Below are positions 47,135 to 55,158 of a stretch of DNA of 64,000 nucleotides, piece after piece. The notes beneath the pieces are model-generated. The model worked only from the letters and a program-made list of their open reading frames with translations. It was not told where the DNA came from and made no database searches. The position numbers and the translations under genes were made by a program. Within the stretch, counting starts at the first letter, position 1. Each line of letters starts with the position of its first letter. The stretch is taken from NCBI GenBank assembly GCA_021832305.1, contig JAKBLB010000003.1, positions 59,756 to 123,755 of the forward strand, written 5' to 3'. The DNA is from Pseudomonadota bacterium (GTDB taxonomy: Bacteria > Pseudomonadota > Gammaproteobacteria > Burkholderiales > Ferrovaceae).

Positions 47135-49155
47135 TGGAGAACATTGATTCCTGGCGTCTGGTCCAGCAGGAAGTTCTGCAGGAAATTGCAATGTCCATTG
47201 GCACCAGTTTGAATCTGGAACAAATGCTCAAGTCCACACTTCCGGTTTTCATGCGTCGTTTGGGGTGCACCTTGGCTTCCGTTGTCACGCGCCGTGGAGA
47301 AGAGGATCCCATCCAACTCATGACGCTCCCCCGCAATACCCGTCACGAACTACAGTTGGAATTCCTGTACCGGCTACTGAGCCAGTATGATCGACGGGAC
47401 ACCGAGATGCCGTCGATTTTTCACACCGCGTTGGACCAGTTCCACTGTTATCTCTGGCCGCTTCCTGAAATCGGTTTTCTATTATTGGCACGCAGCACTC
47501 CCCTGCCTCTCGATCTGGTTCAGGAAATCGGTCCTCTGGCGGGTAAACTGGGGGTGGCCATACAAGCCTGCCAGCAACATGCCCAATTGAATACTACCCG
47601 CCAAGCCTTGGCAGATAACGAGCGGCGTTGGAAACTGGCACTGGAGGGTGCAGGACATGGTGCCTGGGACTGGGATCCCATCACCAATACCGTATTCACG
47701 TCCTCATCCTGGAAGTCCCTGCTTGGTTTCAAGGAGGAAGAAATCGGGAATCGTTTCGAAGACTGGTCCAGTCGCATTCATCCCGATGACCTGCCCGCCT
47801 CTATGGAACGTCTGGAACATCATCTGGCAGGAAAACTTCCGGTCTATCGCAGTTTACATCGCATGCGGCATCGTCAGGGACACTATGTGTGGATGCTCGA
47901 CCAGGGGATGGTTTTTGGACGCGATGTTCAGGGTAATCCTCTGCGGGTCGTTGGCACCATCACCGATATGACGGAACGCAAGAAACTCGAAGAGGAATTG
48001 GTTAAGGCTTATGAGATTGCCGAACGAGCCAACCGTTTGAAAAGCGAATTTTTGGCCAGCATGAGTCATGAAATCCGGACCCCCATGAATGGCATCATGG
48101 GTATGACCGACCTGATACTGGATACTCAACTAGCCCTCGAACAACGCGAATATCTCAACCTCGTCAAGTTCTCAGCACGGCAATTGCTCACCCTCATCGA
48201 TGATATTCTGGACCATTCCAAGATTGAAGCCGGAAAATTTACGTTGTCACATGAGTTTTTTGATCTGCGTCACGTATTGGAAAACACTTTACGGCCACTT
48301 CAAATTCAGTCTGAAGACAAGGGGTTGAATTTCTTTCTTGAAGTTGAATCTGAGTTACCGATTTTGATCGGTTCAGATCCCGACCGACTCTGCCAGATTC
48401 TCGTCAATCTGGTGGGCAATGCCATCAAGTTCACTGCCCACGGCCATGTAAAGGTGCGGGTCACCCCTGAGGCCTCCCTACCGAACGCACTGCATTTCTG
48501 TGTCTCCGATAGTGGCATCGGTATTCCAAAAAATCAGCAGGAACAGATCTTTTGTGCTTTCACCCAAGGGGACGGAAGTATCACCCGACAGTTTGGAGGA
48601 ACCGGATTGGGATTGACAATCTCTTCCAGTTTAATCAAACTATTAGGCGGTTCTATTTATGTTGAGAGCGAACTTGGGAAAGGCGCAGCATTCCACTTTA
48701 TTTTGCCCTATCAACCCAAGGATACCACCGTTCCTCTCCCGCTCCCCCAACCGCCCTCTCAGGTCTTTCCCTCGCTGAATTGCGCGCGGGTCCTGATTGC
48801 CGAGGATAATCCCACCAATCGCCTGCTGGCCCAAAAAATTCTGGAGAAGGAAGGCTGTCAGGTCATTCTGGCAGAAAACGGTGAAGAGGCCCTCCTACAA
48901 TGGGAATCCAATCCCATCGACCTGATCCTGATGGATGGAATGATGCCCGTCATGGACGGGATCACAGCAACCCTTCAGATCAGAGCCAAGGAAAAACTCA
49001 AGGGATCCGCCCCCATTCCCATCATCGCCCTCACCGCCAATGCCATGGTAGAAGATCGCCAACGCTATCTTGATGCGGGCATGAGCGACTATCTGTCCAA
49101 ACCCTTCAAGCCGGATGAGTTGCGCAAGATCCTGGGAAACTGGCTGAAGCATTGA
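47134..49155 (+). CDS. Soluble hybrid histidine kinase with PAS and receiver domains
   Basis: This 673-residue protein has no membrane helix. Residues 1-150 look like a GAF-type domain, 165-290 are a PAS/PAC module ([22 protein letters not shown], then [11 protein letters not shown]), 300-365 are HisKA with phosphorylatable His312 in [12 protein letters not shown], 410-530 are the ATPase domain ([33 protein letters not shown]), and 555-670 are a receiver with Asp601 in [13 protein letters not shown]. There is no output domain, so the phosphate should pass to a partner. The gene is coupled to the FIST gene. It ends 43 bases before tRNA-Leu. Confidence 0.93.
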   Translation: MENIDSWRLVQQEVLQEIAMSIGTSLNLEQMLKSTLPVFMRRLGCTLASVVTRRGEEDPIQLMTLPRNTRHELQLEFLYRLLSQYDRRDTEMPSIFHTALDQFHCYLWPLPEIGFLLLARSTPLPLDLVQEIGPLAGKLGVAIQACQQHAQLNTTRQALADNERRWKLALEGAGHGAWDWDPITNTVFTSSSWKSLLGFKEEEIGNRFEDWSSRIHPDDLPASMERLEHHLAGKLPVYRSLHRMRHRQGHYVWMLDQGMVFGRDVQGNPLRVVGTITDMTERKKLEEELVKAYEIAERANRLKSEFLASMSHEIRTPMNGIMGMTDLILDTQLALEQREYLNLVKFSARQLLTLIDDILDHSKIEAGKFTLSHEFFDLRHVLENTLRPLQIQSEDKGLNFFLEVESELPILIGSDPDRLCQILVNLVGNAIKFTAHGHVKVRVTPEASLPNALHFCVSDSGIGIPKNQQEQIFCAFTQGDGSITRQFGGTGLGLTISSSLIKLLGGSIYVESELGKGAAFHFILPYQPKDTTVPLPLPQPPSQVFPSLNCARVLIAEDNPTNRLLAQKILEKEGCQVILAENGEEALLQWESNPIDLILMDGMMPVMDGITATLQIRAKEKLKGSAPIPIIALTANAMVEDRQRYLDAGMSDYLSKPFKPDELRKILGNWLKH

Positions 49156-49198
49156 CCCCTTTCCACTGTAAAATGGGTTAGAATCCGCAGAATAGTTG

Positions 49199-49283
49199 GC
49201 CCAGGTGGCGAAATTGGTAGACGCAGCAGGTTTAGGTCCTGCCGCCGAGAGGTGTGGAGGTTCGAGTCCTCTCCTGGGCACCA
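49199..49283 (+). tRNA. tRNA-Leu(UAG)
   Basis: The 85-base gene has acceptor arms GCCCAGG/CCTGGGC, an anticodon stem GCAGG/CCTGC around the loop TTTAGGT (anticodon TAG), a long variable arm typical of class II tRNA, a T-loop TTCGAGT and an encoded CCA tail. A TAGAAT -10-like box lies 14 bases upstream. The sequence beyond it changes to accessory content, as expected next to a tRNA integration site. Confidence 0.96.
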
Positions 49284-49544
49284 TTGGCATTTTTTGCCCT
49301 TTCCGGTATTTTCCGCTAGAACCAGAAAGACACTAAAATTTCAGTCGGTTACAGCAAATTTTCTGACCTCCGTCTAACGCCCCTTCCGGTTTTTTCCGTC
49401 CCAATACGAACTTTCTGCAAACTGTTACGCCAGATTTACGCCACGTCGCAAAGCGAGTTCGGAGCAGCCGTTCGTCATCAATCTTTCGCCATATCACCAA
49501 AACCCATCATAAAAAAACCAAAATCGAACCACGAACCAATCGAG
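49284..49544. other. Non-coding stretch between tRNA-Leu and accessory genes
   Basis: No gene is supported here. The sequence has near repeats of CCTTTCCGGTNTTTTCCG and CCCCTTCCGGTTTTTTCCG about 80 bases apart (49298 and 49380 regions), and a T-run directly after the tRNA that may end its transcript. No integrase gene is visible, nor an obvious second copy of the tRNA 3' end. Confidence 0.45.
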
Positions 49545-49832
49545 TTACAGCATCACACCATTTTTCTTCGCCAGCCTGTAAATCGGTGCATCTTCGTCCG
49601 TCGGTGCCTTGACCAGCAAATCGATGTCGTTGTCGCACAGTAGGGAAAGTTCGTACTCGAGTAGCAACCTTTTCTGAAACTCGATTTTATACGACGACTC
49701 GACAAACAGGTCGATGTCCCCGCCTTTCAGTCTGTCGTTAACCATGGACCCGAAAAGATAGATCCTGCTTTCGGGGTCGATCGCCTCTATTGTCGACTTG
49801 ATGCTGGCAGCATCCTGTTCAGATATTCTCAT
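49545..49832 (-). CDS. MNT-type minimal nucleotidyltransferase (possible antitoxin)
   Basis: This 95-residue protein is a minimal nucleotidyltransferase: the motif FGSMVND...GGDIDLFV gives the Gly-Ser followed by Asp-x-Asp metal site, and a third acidic residue lies in CDNDIDLLV. Such MNT proteins are antitoxins of HEPN-MNT systems, where they AMPylate the HEPN toxin, or of related two-gene modules. Its ATG overlaps the stop of an upstream frame on the same strand, which shows it was the second gene of an operon, but that upstream frame is broken. Low GC compared with the core genes before the tRNA also suggests transfer. Confidence 0.82.
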   Translation of the reverse strand: MRISEQDAASIKSTIEAIDPESRIYLFGSMVNDRLKGGDIDLFVESSYKIEFQKRLLLEYELSLLCDNDIDLLVKAPTDEDAPIYRLAKKNGVML

Positions 49833-50343
49833 GGCCCTGGTGATTTCGTCTTGGGTTGATCGTCTGAATCTTCCGAAATTAGTTTATTTCTTTCGATATA
49901 TTCAATTATTGAATCAAAAACCTCAACCAAAAAATCAGATTCAGAAACGAGCAGGTTTAACTTTTCGATTTGTCCGGCGCTTTCTTCCGGGTGTTGATCA
50001 ATGATACCGACAAAGCATGAACATAACGATCAGCATCAGGATACTGATGAACCCTATTACCGAATTCATCTGGATGTTCGCAGTAACCATGGGGTAGATA
50101 TTCATCAAATACCTGCCCATCACATCCGTCAACTCCGACGCCACAATAAACCTGAAAACGAGCATAACCGGACGCATGAAACTTTGCAACAGAATGTGTA
50201 TCCGTAATTCGTTCTCTGACCCAAGCCTTCCTCGCCAAAGCGTCCATATGAGCAAAGGCCAGGAACGATACCAAGTAATCGTCGGATAGGACATAAACCC
50301 ACTCCTGGTCATCCGTGGATAAAATGTCTATCGGTAAGTCCGC
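49829..50343 (-). pseudogene. Broken partner gene upstream of the MNT nucleotidyltransferase
   Basis: Two same-strand open frames overlap at 49957-50029. The upstream frame is open from 50343 to 49957 without an ATG at its head and reads as plausible protein (LSDDYLVSFLAFAHMDALAR). The downstream frame is open from 50029 to 49829, has no start codon, and contains helical sequence (EKLNLLVSESDFLVEVFDSI). Its stop overlaps the MNT ATG as ATGA. One frameshift would join them into a protein of at least about 150 residues. I do not recognise the family; by position it should be the toxin or partner of the MNT protein. Both the 5' end and the frame appear damaged. Confidence 0.5.
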
Positions 50344-50447
50344 TCACGCGGCGTTATTCAGTAACGGACAGGTTAAGACGGGCATTTCTATTTGGAGTTG
50401 ACACGCCGACCTGGCACCATCGAGCAGTCCACAGACCTCTGAACAGT

Positions 50448-51530
50448 TCAAAAACCGGATGAGGGCGTTGCCATACATAGACACGAACAGTGACGGAGAG
50501 GTACTGCACGACACTCCCCCTGACACCGGGGGTGGTGGGCATCCGGGAAGTGCGGATGAACATGGGTCAGAGGTTCGTGGCGATGCAGATGGCGGTGTTG
50601 GGTTCCAGGGACCACCGGATCATCGTGTACATGCTGGTGATGTTCATCATGGATATGCTCATGGTCGTGTTCCATCTCATCGTGCCTGTGTCGGTGCTCA
50701 TGACGCTCGGTCAGATGTAGCCAGGTACCCAGTGCCATCAGCGCTCCAGCCACGAGCAATGGCATTGTGACCGATTCACCCAGTAGCACGATGGAGAAAT
50801 ATGCACCGGTACGTGCAGTGCCAAGTTGGCGCAGGCCAATAACAAACAAGGTGAGGCTCATGCCATAACTGGCGAATCCCAACAGCATTGCAGAGACCAT
50901 GATCCCAATGCCCGGCAATTGGGCACGAGTCAGGTGTGCCAGCACGAGATTGGTCATTCCTGCCACCAATCCTTTGACCATCGCAATGAATGACGCATCT
51001 GACAGGGATACTTTACGGGTGAGATTGTTATCGATGGCCCAGGCAAGGCAGGCTCCCAATACGGCCAGTGTCGACCATGCCCCTGAAAAACGCATCTCCT
51101 GCGGAAAGGTCAAGACGATGGTTCCAACGACGATGGCAAGCATGCCCAACGCGATGCGGCGGTCGAAGTTTTCCTTGAAGGCAAACCAGGCCAACAGTGT
51201 CGTAAATATTCCCTCTGCATTCAACAGGAGCGACACGTCCGACCCGGGCATCGCAGATAGGCCAACCATCAACGATACGGGCCCAATTATTCCGCCAGCC
51301 GCAATCGCCGCTGCCAGCCATCCCCAGTCTCCACTTCCCAGATGTGCTGCAGGCATGCGACGAATACGGCGCATGATCCACAAACCGATGCCCGATCCGA
51401 GATAGAGCAATGCAGCCAATGGCCAAGGGTCCATGTACCCCAGAAGCAATTTGGCCAGGGGAGTGCTCACGCCAAATAGCGTTGCTGCCGCCAGCACTGC
51501 GACAATTCCACTGTGCATGCCGAAATTCAT
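50448..51530 (-). CDS. EamA/DMT-family transporter with histidine-rich C-terminal tail
   Basis: This 360-residue inner-membrane protein has about ten hydrophobic segments forming two EamA repeats (first: GIVAVLAAATLFGVSTPLAKLL; second: LAVLGACLAWAIDNNLTRK). After residue 285 comes a cytoplasmic tail with dense His (HEHRHRHDEMEHDHEHIHDEH region), a metal-binding feature. The last 35 residues (from about residue 325) lack this character and contain several Cys, so the natural end may have been replaced by a rearrangement. It lies 3 bases after the CadR-like regulator on the same strand, suggesting metal-induced expression and a metal export or tolerance role. Confidence 0.85.
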   Translation of the reverse strand: MNFGMHSGIVAVLAAATLFGVSTPLAKLLLGYMDPWPLAALLYLGSGIGLWIMRRIRRMPAAHLGSGDWGWLAAAIAAGGIIGPVSLMVGLSAMPGSDVSLLLNAEGIFTTLLAWFAFKENFDRRIALGMLAIVVGTIVLTFPQEMRFSGAWSTLAVLGACLAWAIDNNLTRKVSLSDASFIAMVKGLVAGMTNLVLAHLTRAQLPGIGIMVSAMLLGFASYGMSLTLFVIGLRQLGTARTGAYFSIVLLGESVTMPLLVAGALMALGTWLHLTERHEHRHRHDEMEHDHEHIHDEHHQHVHDDPVVPGTQHRHLHRHEPLTHVHPHFPDAHHPRCQGECRAVPLRHCSCLCMATPSSGF

Positions 51531-51533
51531 TCT

Positions 51534-52016
51534 TCAATGTCTTTTGGCAGGAGATGGCTTAGGGATCACGGCATTTGGTACTTTCCGATGGCAGGCGCAG
51601 GTCTCTCCCTGCGCTGCAGCGACCAACTCATGGAGAATGCCGCATTCACTGGCGCTGTGATGGGTATCGCAACTACCATGCAAGGCGGTCAGTTGCTGCT
51701 CCAACGCCCGCATACTTTTCAGCCGCGCCCGAACCCGTGACAGTTGTGTACCAATCAGTTCGTCAATGCCGCCGCAGTCTGCGGCAGGGTTCTCCACGAA
51801 TTCCAGCAGCCGTTTGATATCCGCCAGAGGCATGTCAAGGGCCCGGCAATGGCGGATGAAGGACAGTCGTTCAAGGTGAACCGAACCATACGCACGGTAT
51901 CCGTTACTGCTTCGTTCCGGTTTGGGCAGTAAACCCGCTTTTTCATAGTAGCGGATCGTCTCGATATCGACGCCGGTGGATTGACCCAATTCGCCGATAC
52001 GCATGGTGGATTTCAT
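51534..52016 (-). CDS. MerR-family metal-responsive regulator (CadR/PbrR-like)
   Basis: This 160-residue regulator has a MerR helix-turn-helix (MRIGELGQSTGVDIETIRYYEKAGLLP), the dimerisation helix, and three Cys at the positions used by CadR/PbrR for Cd(II) or Pb(II): one in NPAADCGG, one in HGSCD and one in ASECGIL. An extra CACHRK near the C-terminus adds more possible ligands. It is divergent from the CDF-like transporter across a promoter with 19-base spacing typical of MerR control, and precedes the DMT gene by 3 bases. A second ATG 4 codons in is an alternative start. Confidence 0.9.
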   Translation of the reverse strand: MKSTMRIGELGQSTGVDIETIRYYEKAGLLPKPERSSNGYRAYGSVHLERLSFIRHCRALDMPLADIKRLLEFVENPAADCGGIDELIGTQLSRVRARLKSMRALEQQLTALHGSCDTHHSASECGILHELVAAAQGETCACHRKVPNAVIPKPSPAKRH

Positions 52017-52055
52017 CCTGTTCCCCTGACGGATAGAGAGTCTGATTCTACACGC

Positions 52056-52086
52056 TTGACCTTGGAGTGACTACAGGGTGTGTAAT
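52056..52086 (+). promoter_or_regulatory. MerR-type promoter/operator for the CDF-like transporter gene
   Basis: A -35 box TTGACC (52056-52061) and a -10 box TGTAAT (52081-52086) are separated by 19 bases, the over-long spacing that MerR-family activators correct. An imperfect dyad, ACCTTGGAGT-G-ACTACAGGGT at 52059-52079, fills the spacer. This predicts activation by the adjacent CadR-like protein. Confidence 0.88.
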
Positions 52087-52116
52087 GCTTGAAAAGCCAT
52101 TCAAAGGGAGAAGAAC

Positions 52117-52740
52117 ATGTCGACGAATTGCTGCAACTCTGCCTGTGCACCGCAAACCACGCTTAGTCCGCGCTACCGCAAGGCACTGTGGATTGCGTTG
52201 ATCATCAATGTCACGATGTTCGCCGTCGAAATTGGCGGTGGTCTGAAATCAGGCTCGGTCTCACTCTTCGCTGATGCAGTGGACTTCGCTGGCGATGCCG
52301 CAAATTACGGAATTTCGCTGGCGGTTTTATCCATGGGACTGGCATGGAAATCACGCGCTGCTTTGGTGAAAGGCGCATCGATGGGGGCATTCGGACTTTT
52401 CATCCTCGGCAAAACGGGCTGGGCTGCCATCGGTGGCCTGCCCCCGGAGCCCTCCGTCATGGGGGCAATCGCAGTGTTGGCGCTCTTCGCCAATGGAGGG
52501 GTGGCACTGATGCTTTATGCCTTCCGGAATGGCGATGCCAATATGCGCTCGGTGTGGCTATGCAGCCGCAACGATGCCATCGGTAATATCGCCGTGATGG
52601 TGGCGGCAGCCGGTGTGTTTGGCACTGGGACCGGCTGGCCAGATCTCGCCGTCGCCCTGCTCATGGGCGGATTGGCATTGTCTTCCGGAATTTCCGTAAT
52701 AGGCCATGCCCGTCAGGAACTTGTGGGTGAAGTCGCATAA
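52117..52740 (+). CDS. CDF-like cation transporter (short form)
   Basis: This 207-residue membrane protein resembles the membrane half of cation diffusion facilitators. It starts with a Cys-rich segment (MSTNCCNSACAP), then about six membrane helices. The conserved acidic sites are in FADAVDFAGDAANYGIS (helix 2) and SRNDAIGNIAVM (helix 5), which in CDF proteins bind Zn(II) or Cd(II). The cytoplasmic C-terminal domain of classical CDFs is absent. GGGAG lies 6 bases upstream, and the MerR-type promoter is immediately before it. Metal efflux is the likely role; the exact metal is inferred from CadR. Confidence 0.88.
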   Translation: MSTNCCNSACAPQTTLSPRYRKALWIALIINVTMFAVEIGGGLKSGSVSLFADAVDFAGDAANYGISLAVLSMGLAWKSRAALVKGASMGAFGLFILGKTGWAAIGGLPPEPSVMGAIAVLALFANGGVALMLYAFRNGDANMRSVWLCSRNDAIGNIAVMVAAAGVFGTGTGWPDLAVALLMGGLALSSGISVIGHARQELVGEVA

Positions 52741-52749
52741 CCCTATGGA

Positions 52750-53040
52750 TTGGTCAAGTTTCAATTGCTATTGGAAATAGGCTCAGCATTGCAATTTGAA
52801 CGATTCAAGGCCATTATGATGATGGAGGGGTTCGCGAATCCTTTCTGTCGGGGGGTAAATATAGTTGGGACAGGGATTGTTCTGGCCGTTTCCGGCTTGT
52901 TTGCTGTTACCGCTGCTCTCAACTTGGTTTATTTCGTGCTATCCAATTGTCTGGTATCGGTGTTCTTCATCTGGGCAGTAAAAATCCCGGGGGTCGATTC
53001 TGCTTTAGATGGAGATGCCTTACGGCCACCCAATTCCTAA
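52750..53040 (+). CDS. Possible small membrane protein (unsupported by family)
   Basis: This 96-codon frame opens with TTG 9 bases after the cation transporter gene; an in-frame ATG cluster occurs near 52817. It contains two hydrophobic stretches (VGTGIVLAVSGLFAVTAALNLVYF and LVSVFFIWAV). I recognise no family. It could be a real small protein downstream of the transporter or a chance frame. Confidence 0.3.
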   Translation: MVKFQLLLEIGSALQFERFKAIMMMEGFANPFCRGVNIVGTGIVLAVSGLFAVTAALNLVYFVLSNCLVSVFFIWAVKIPGVDSALDGDALRPPNS

Positions 53041-53049
53041 CTATCTCGC

Positions 53050-54699
53050 ATGTTCAAATTTTTCATTAACGAGGTCAGCATAGTCAGGTGGCTGTCTGCG
53101 CTGCTACTCCTGCTGCCATTCATCTGGCTGCCCTGCAAGGCTCAGCCATTGAAGTTGGACGGGCAATGGCATGAAGTGCCACCATACTCGCATTGTGCCG
53201 AATCGGCAACGCCGCAATGCGCCGGAGTGGTGCCCGTCGACAAACTTGACAGAACTGGCGGGCACTTTTTCTGGCAAGGAACTTTCGCGATCGGACAGAC
53301 CACGCAATTGGTGGTGGATTTCAAGAATTCCAGCGTGATAGGCCGGTTCCATCACAGGATTTTCGACGACCATGGCCGGCTGGTTGCGGAAACTGAAGGG
53401 GGCATTCAAAGCCGGGAACCCAGTCCGTTTTTCCTGCGGCATGGCCGCGAGTTCACGCTGCAACCCGGGCATTACCAGTTGGTAACGGAGATTTCTTCCC
53501 CGTTCTTTCTGGCGCAACCCACGCCTTACCTGGATACGCTGGCGCATTATCAACTGGCGATCCAGACGGGCGACGCCCTGACGCTGCTATGCATGGGCGT
53601 TTTGCTCGGCCTAATGTTCTATTATGCCGTGCTGGCGGGCATCCGGCGCAACGCAACGGATGGATTCTACGCTCTGTTCATCCTCGGTAATCTGCTCTAC
53701 AACGGCACGGCACTGCTACTCTTCCCGAATTTGTTCGGATTGCACTGGTTCTACCTGATCAGTTTCCCCATCCTGCTCTCCAATGGCAGTTATGTGCTGT
53801 TTGTATTGCGGTTGCTGGACATCGCAAGCGAATCCAATCCCCGGCTGTACCGGTTGGGTATGGCGCTGCTCGGCCTGTTTGCGGTCTTCGTTCTGCTGGC
53901 GCTGTTCAAACCGAACTGGTCGCTGGAACTCGACCGCGCCGGGGTGGGGCTGTTTCTGGGTTATGGCTTGCTGTCAGGCATCGTGCGCAATCGTCAGGGG
54001 CATTTCTCCGCGCCGATGTACCTGGCTGCCGTGCTGGTGTTCTTCGTGTTGGGCGCATTGTCCATTTCCCTCGGTAGGCTGGGGGGGGTGTATACGATTT
54101 ATATCGAGCATCTCGGCCTGTTGGCAGTGACGGTGGAAGTCTTGCTGCTGGCGCTGGTTCTGGCGAGGCAGTTTTCACAACTGCGCATGCAGTACGAGCG
54201 GGCGCATTTGAACGCCACGCACGATGCTCTGACCGATCTGCAAAATCGGCGCGGCTTCATCGAAGCAGGCATTTCCGAAGTCGAGCGCTCGAAGCGTTAC
54301 GACCATCCCTTGTCATTGATCTATCTGGATCTGGACAATTTCAAGCAACTGAACGACATGTGGGGCCATAGCATTGGCGACGCGGCCCTGAGTGTGATTG
54401 CCAACGCTCTGCGCTCCACCCTGCGCTCAAATGATCTGATTGCCAGGATGGGCGGCGATGAATTCGCCATGTTGTTACCGGAAATCAGCCAGGAGGCCGC
54501 CACAGAAGTCGGGAACAAGATCTTCGCCGCAGTAAACAACGCACTGCGAGATTTCCCGCCCGTGACCGCAAGTATCGGCGCCATACATTTTACCAAGGTT
54601 ACCTGGACGTTCTCCGACATCATGGAAGTGGCTGACGAACTGATGTATGAAGTCAAAAAAAACGGCAAGAATAACGTGAACTTCAGACATTATGATTGA
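53050..54699 (+). CDS. 7TM-DISM diguanylate cyclase (GGDEF)
   Basis: This 549-residue membrane enzyme should make c-di-GMP. It has a signal-like N-terminus, a periplasmic DISMED2-type beta domain (about residues 30-175), seven membrane helices (about 180-385; first DALTLLCMGVLLGLMFYYAVL) and a GGDEF domain (about 400-545). The active site RMGGDEFAML is intact and an RxxD inhibitory site (RSND) lies five residues before it, so product feedback is expected. DISM sensors are thought to bind carbohydrates or other ligands. It follows the metal genes and starts a run of c-di-GMP genes. Confidence 0.92.
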   Translation: MFKFFINEVSIVRWLSALLLLLPFIWLPCKAQPLKLDGQWHEVPPYSHCAESATPQCAGVVPVDKLDRTGGHFFWQGTFAIGQTTQLVVDFKNSSVIGRFHHRIFDDHGRLVAETEGGIQSREPSPFFLRHGREFTLQPGHYQLVTEISSPFFLAQPTPYLDTLAHYQLAIQTGDALTLLCMGVLLGLMFYYAVLAGIRRNATDGFYALFILGNLLYNGTALLLFPNLFGLHWFYLISFPILLSNGSYVLFVLRLLDIASESNPRLYRLGMALLGLFAVFVLLALFKPNWSLELDRAGVGLFLGYGLLSGIVRNRQGHFSAPMYLAAVLVFFVLGALSISLGRLGGVYTIYIEHLGLLAVTVEVLLLALVLARQFSQLRMQYERAHLNATHDALTDLQNRRGFIEAGISEVERSKRYDHPLSLIYLDLDNFKQLNDMWGHSIGDAALSVIANALRSTLRSNDLIARMGGDEFAMLLPEISQEAATEVGNKIFAAVNNALRDFPPVTASIGAIHFTKVTWTFSDIMEVADELMYEVKKNGKNNVNFRHYD

Positions 54700-54810
54700 C
54701 CCAAGCGCCATTTCGAGACAAGTGGAATGGGCCACGGTGGCGTACCCTCCCCCTCATCACGGTGAGAATGGCGGCACCCGAAAAAGGAGGAGCCGCCGCG
54801 ATTGGGGCGG

Positions 54811-55158
54811 TTATTTCACTGCCGTAATGACATAAGCACCCCGTTGCCGAACAAAGTCAAAATGAATGGATTGTCCTGATTTTAAGGAACCTAGCCACGC
54901 AGGATTCTTGACCGAAAAATCCATGGTCATGGCAGACCATCCCAAACTTGGGATCGGTTCGTGGGATATGGTCATGGTGCCTTTGGCGCGATCTATCTGG
55001 CGAATCACGCCTTTCACCCTCTTGGCCGCTTCCATCGGCTGTTCAGAACCGGATCTCATGTCCCCCGACATGTCCATGTTCATGTCCTCTGCCCATAGGG
55101 AAGTGGGGGTTTGCAGGGTCATGAACCCCAGAAATAAAATCAATGAACAGTGTTTCAT
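54811..55158 (-). CDS. cusF: CusF-like periplasmic copper-binding protein
   Basis: This 115-residue protein has a signal peptide, a Met/Asp-rich N-terminal region (DMNMDMSGDM), and a CusF beta-barrel. The Cu(I)/Ag(I) ligand set of CusF is visible as His, Trp and two Met in SHEPIPSLGWSAMTMDF. CusF passes copper to the CusCBA efflux pump. Its start overlaps the stop of the CusA remnant (ATGA), so the pair was an operon; cusB and cusC are absent. A short GC-rich inverted repeat lies just past its stop. Confidence 0.92.
   Translation of the reverse strand: MKHCSLILFLGFMTLQTPTSLWAEDMNMDMSGDMRSGSEQPMEAAKRVKGVIRQIDRAKGTMTISHEPIPSLGWSAMTMDFSVKNPAWLGSLKSGQSIHFDFVRQRGAYVITAVK

Noticed and set aside
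49152-49184. Promoter for tRNA-Leu with TTGACC and TAGAAT
   Set aside because: The boxes are 21 bases apart, too far for a standard promoter; only the -10-like box is mentioned with the tRNA.
49998-50312. 104-residue hydrophobic frame (MTRSGFMSYP...) on the minus strand
   Set aside because: It overlaps the better-looking frame of the broken MNT partner, has no ribosome-binding site and its hydrophobicity follows from reading polar codons out of frame.
54793-54816. Terminator with CCGCC/GGCGG stem after the diguanylate cyclase gene
   Set aside because: The stem is only 5 bp and the following TTATTT belongs mostly to the cusF stop region; support is too weak for a feature.
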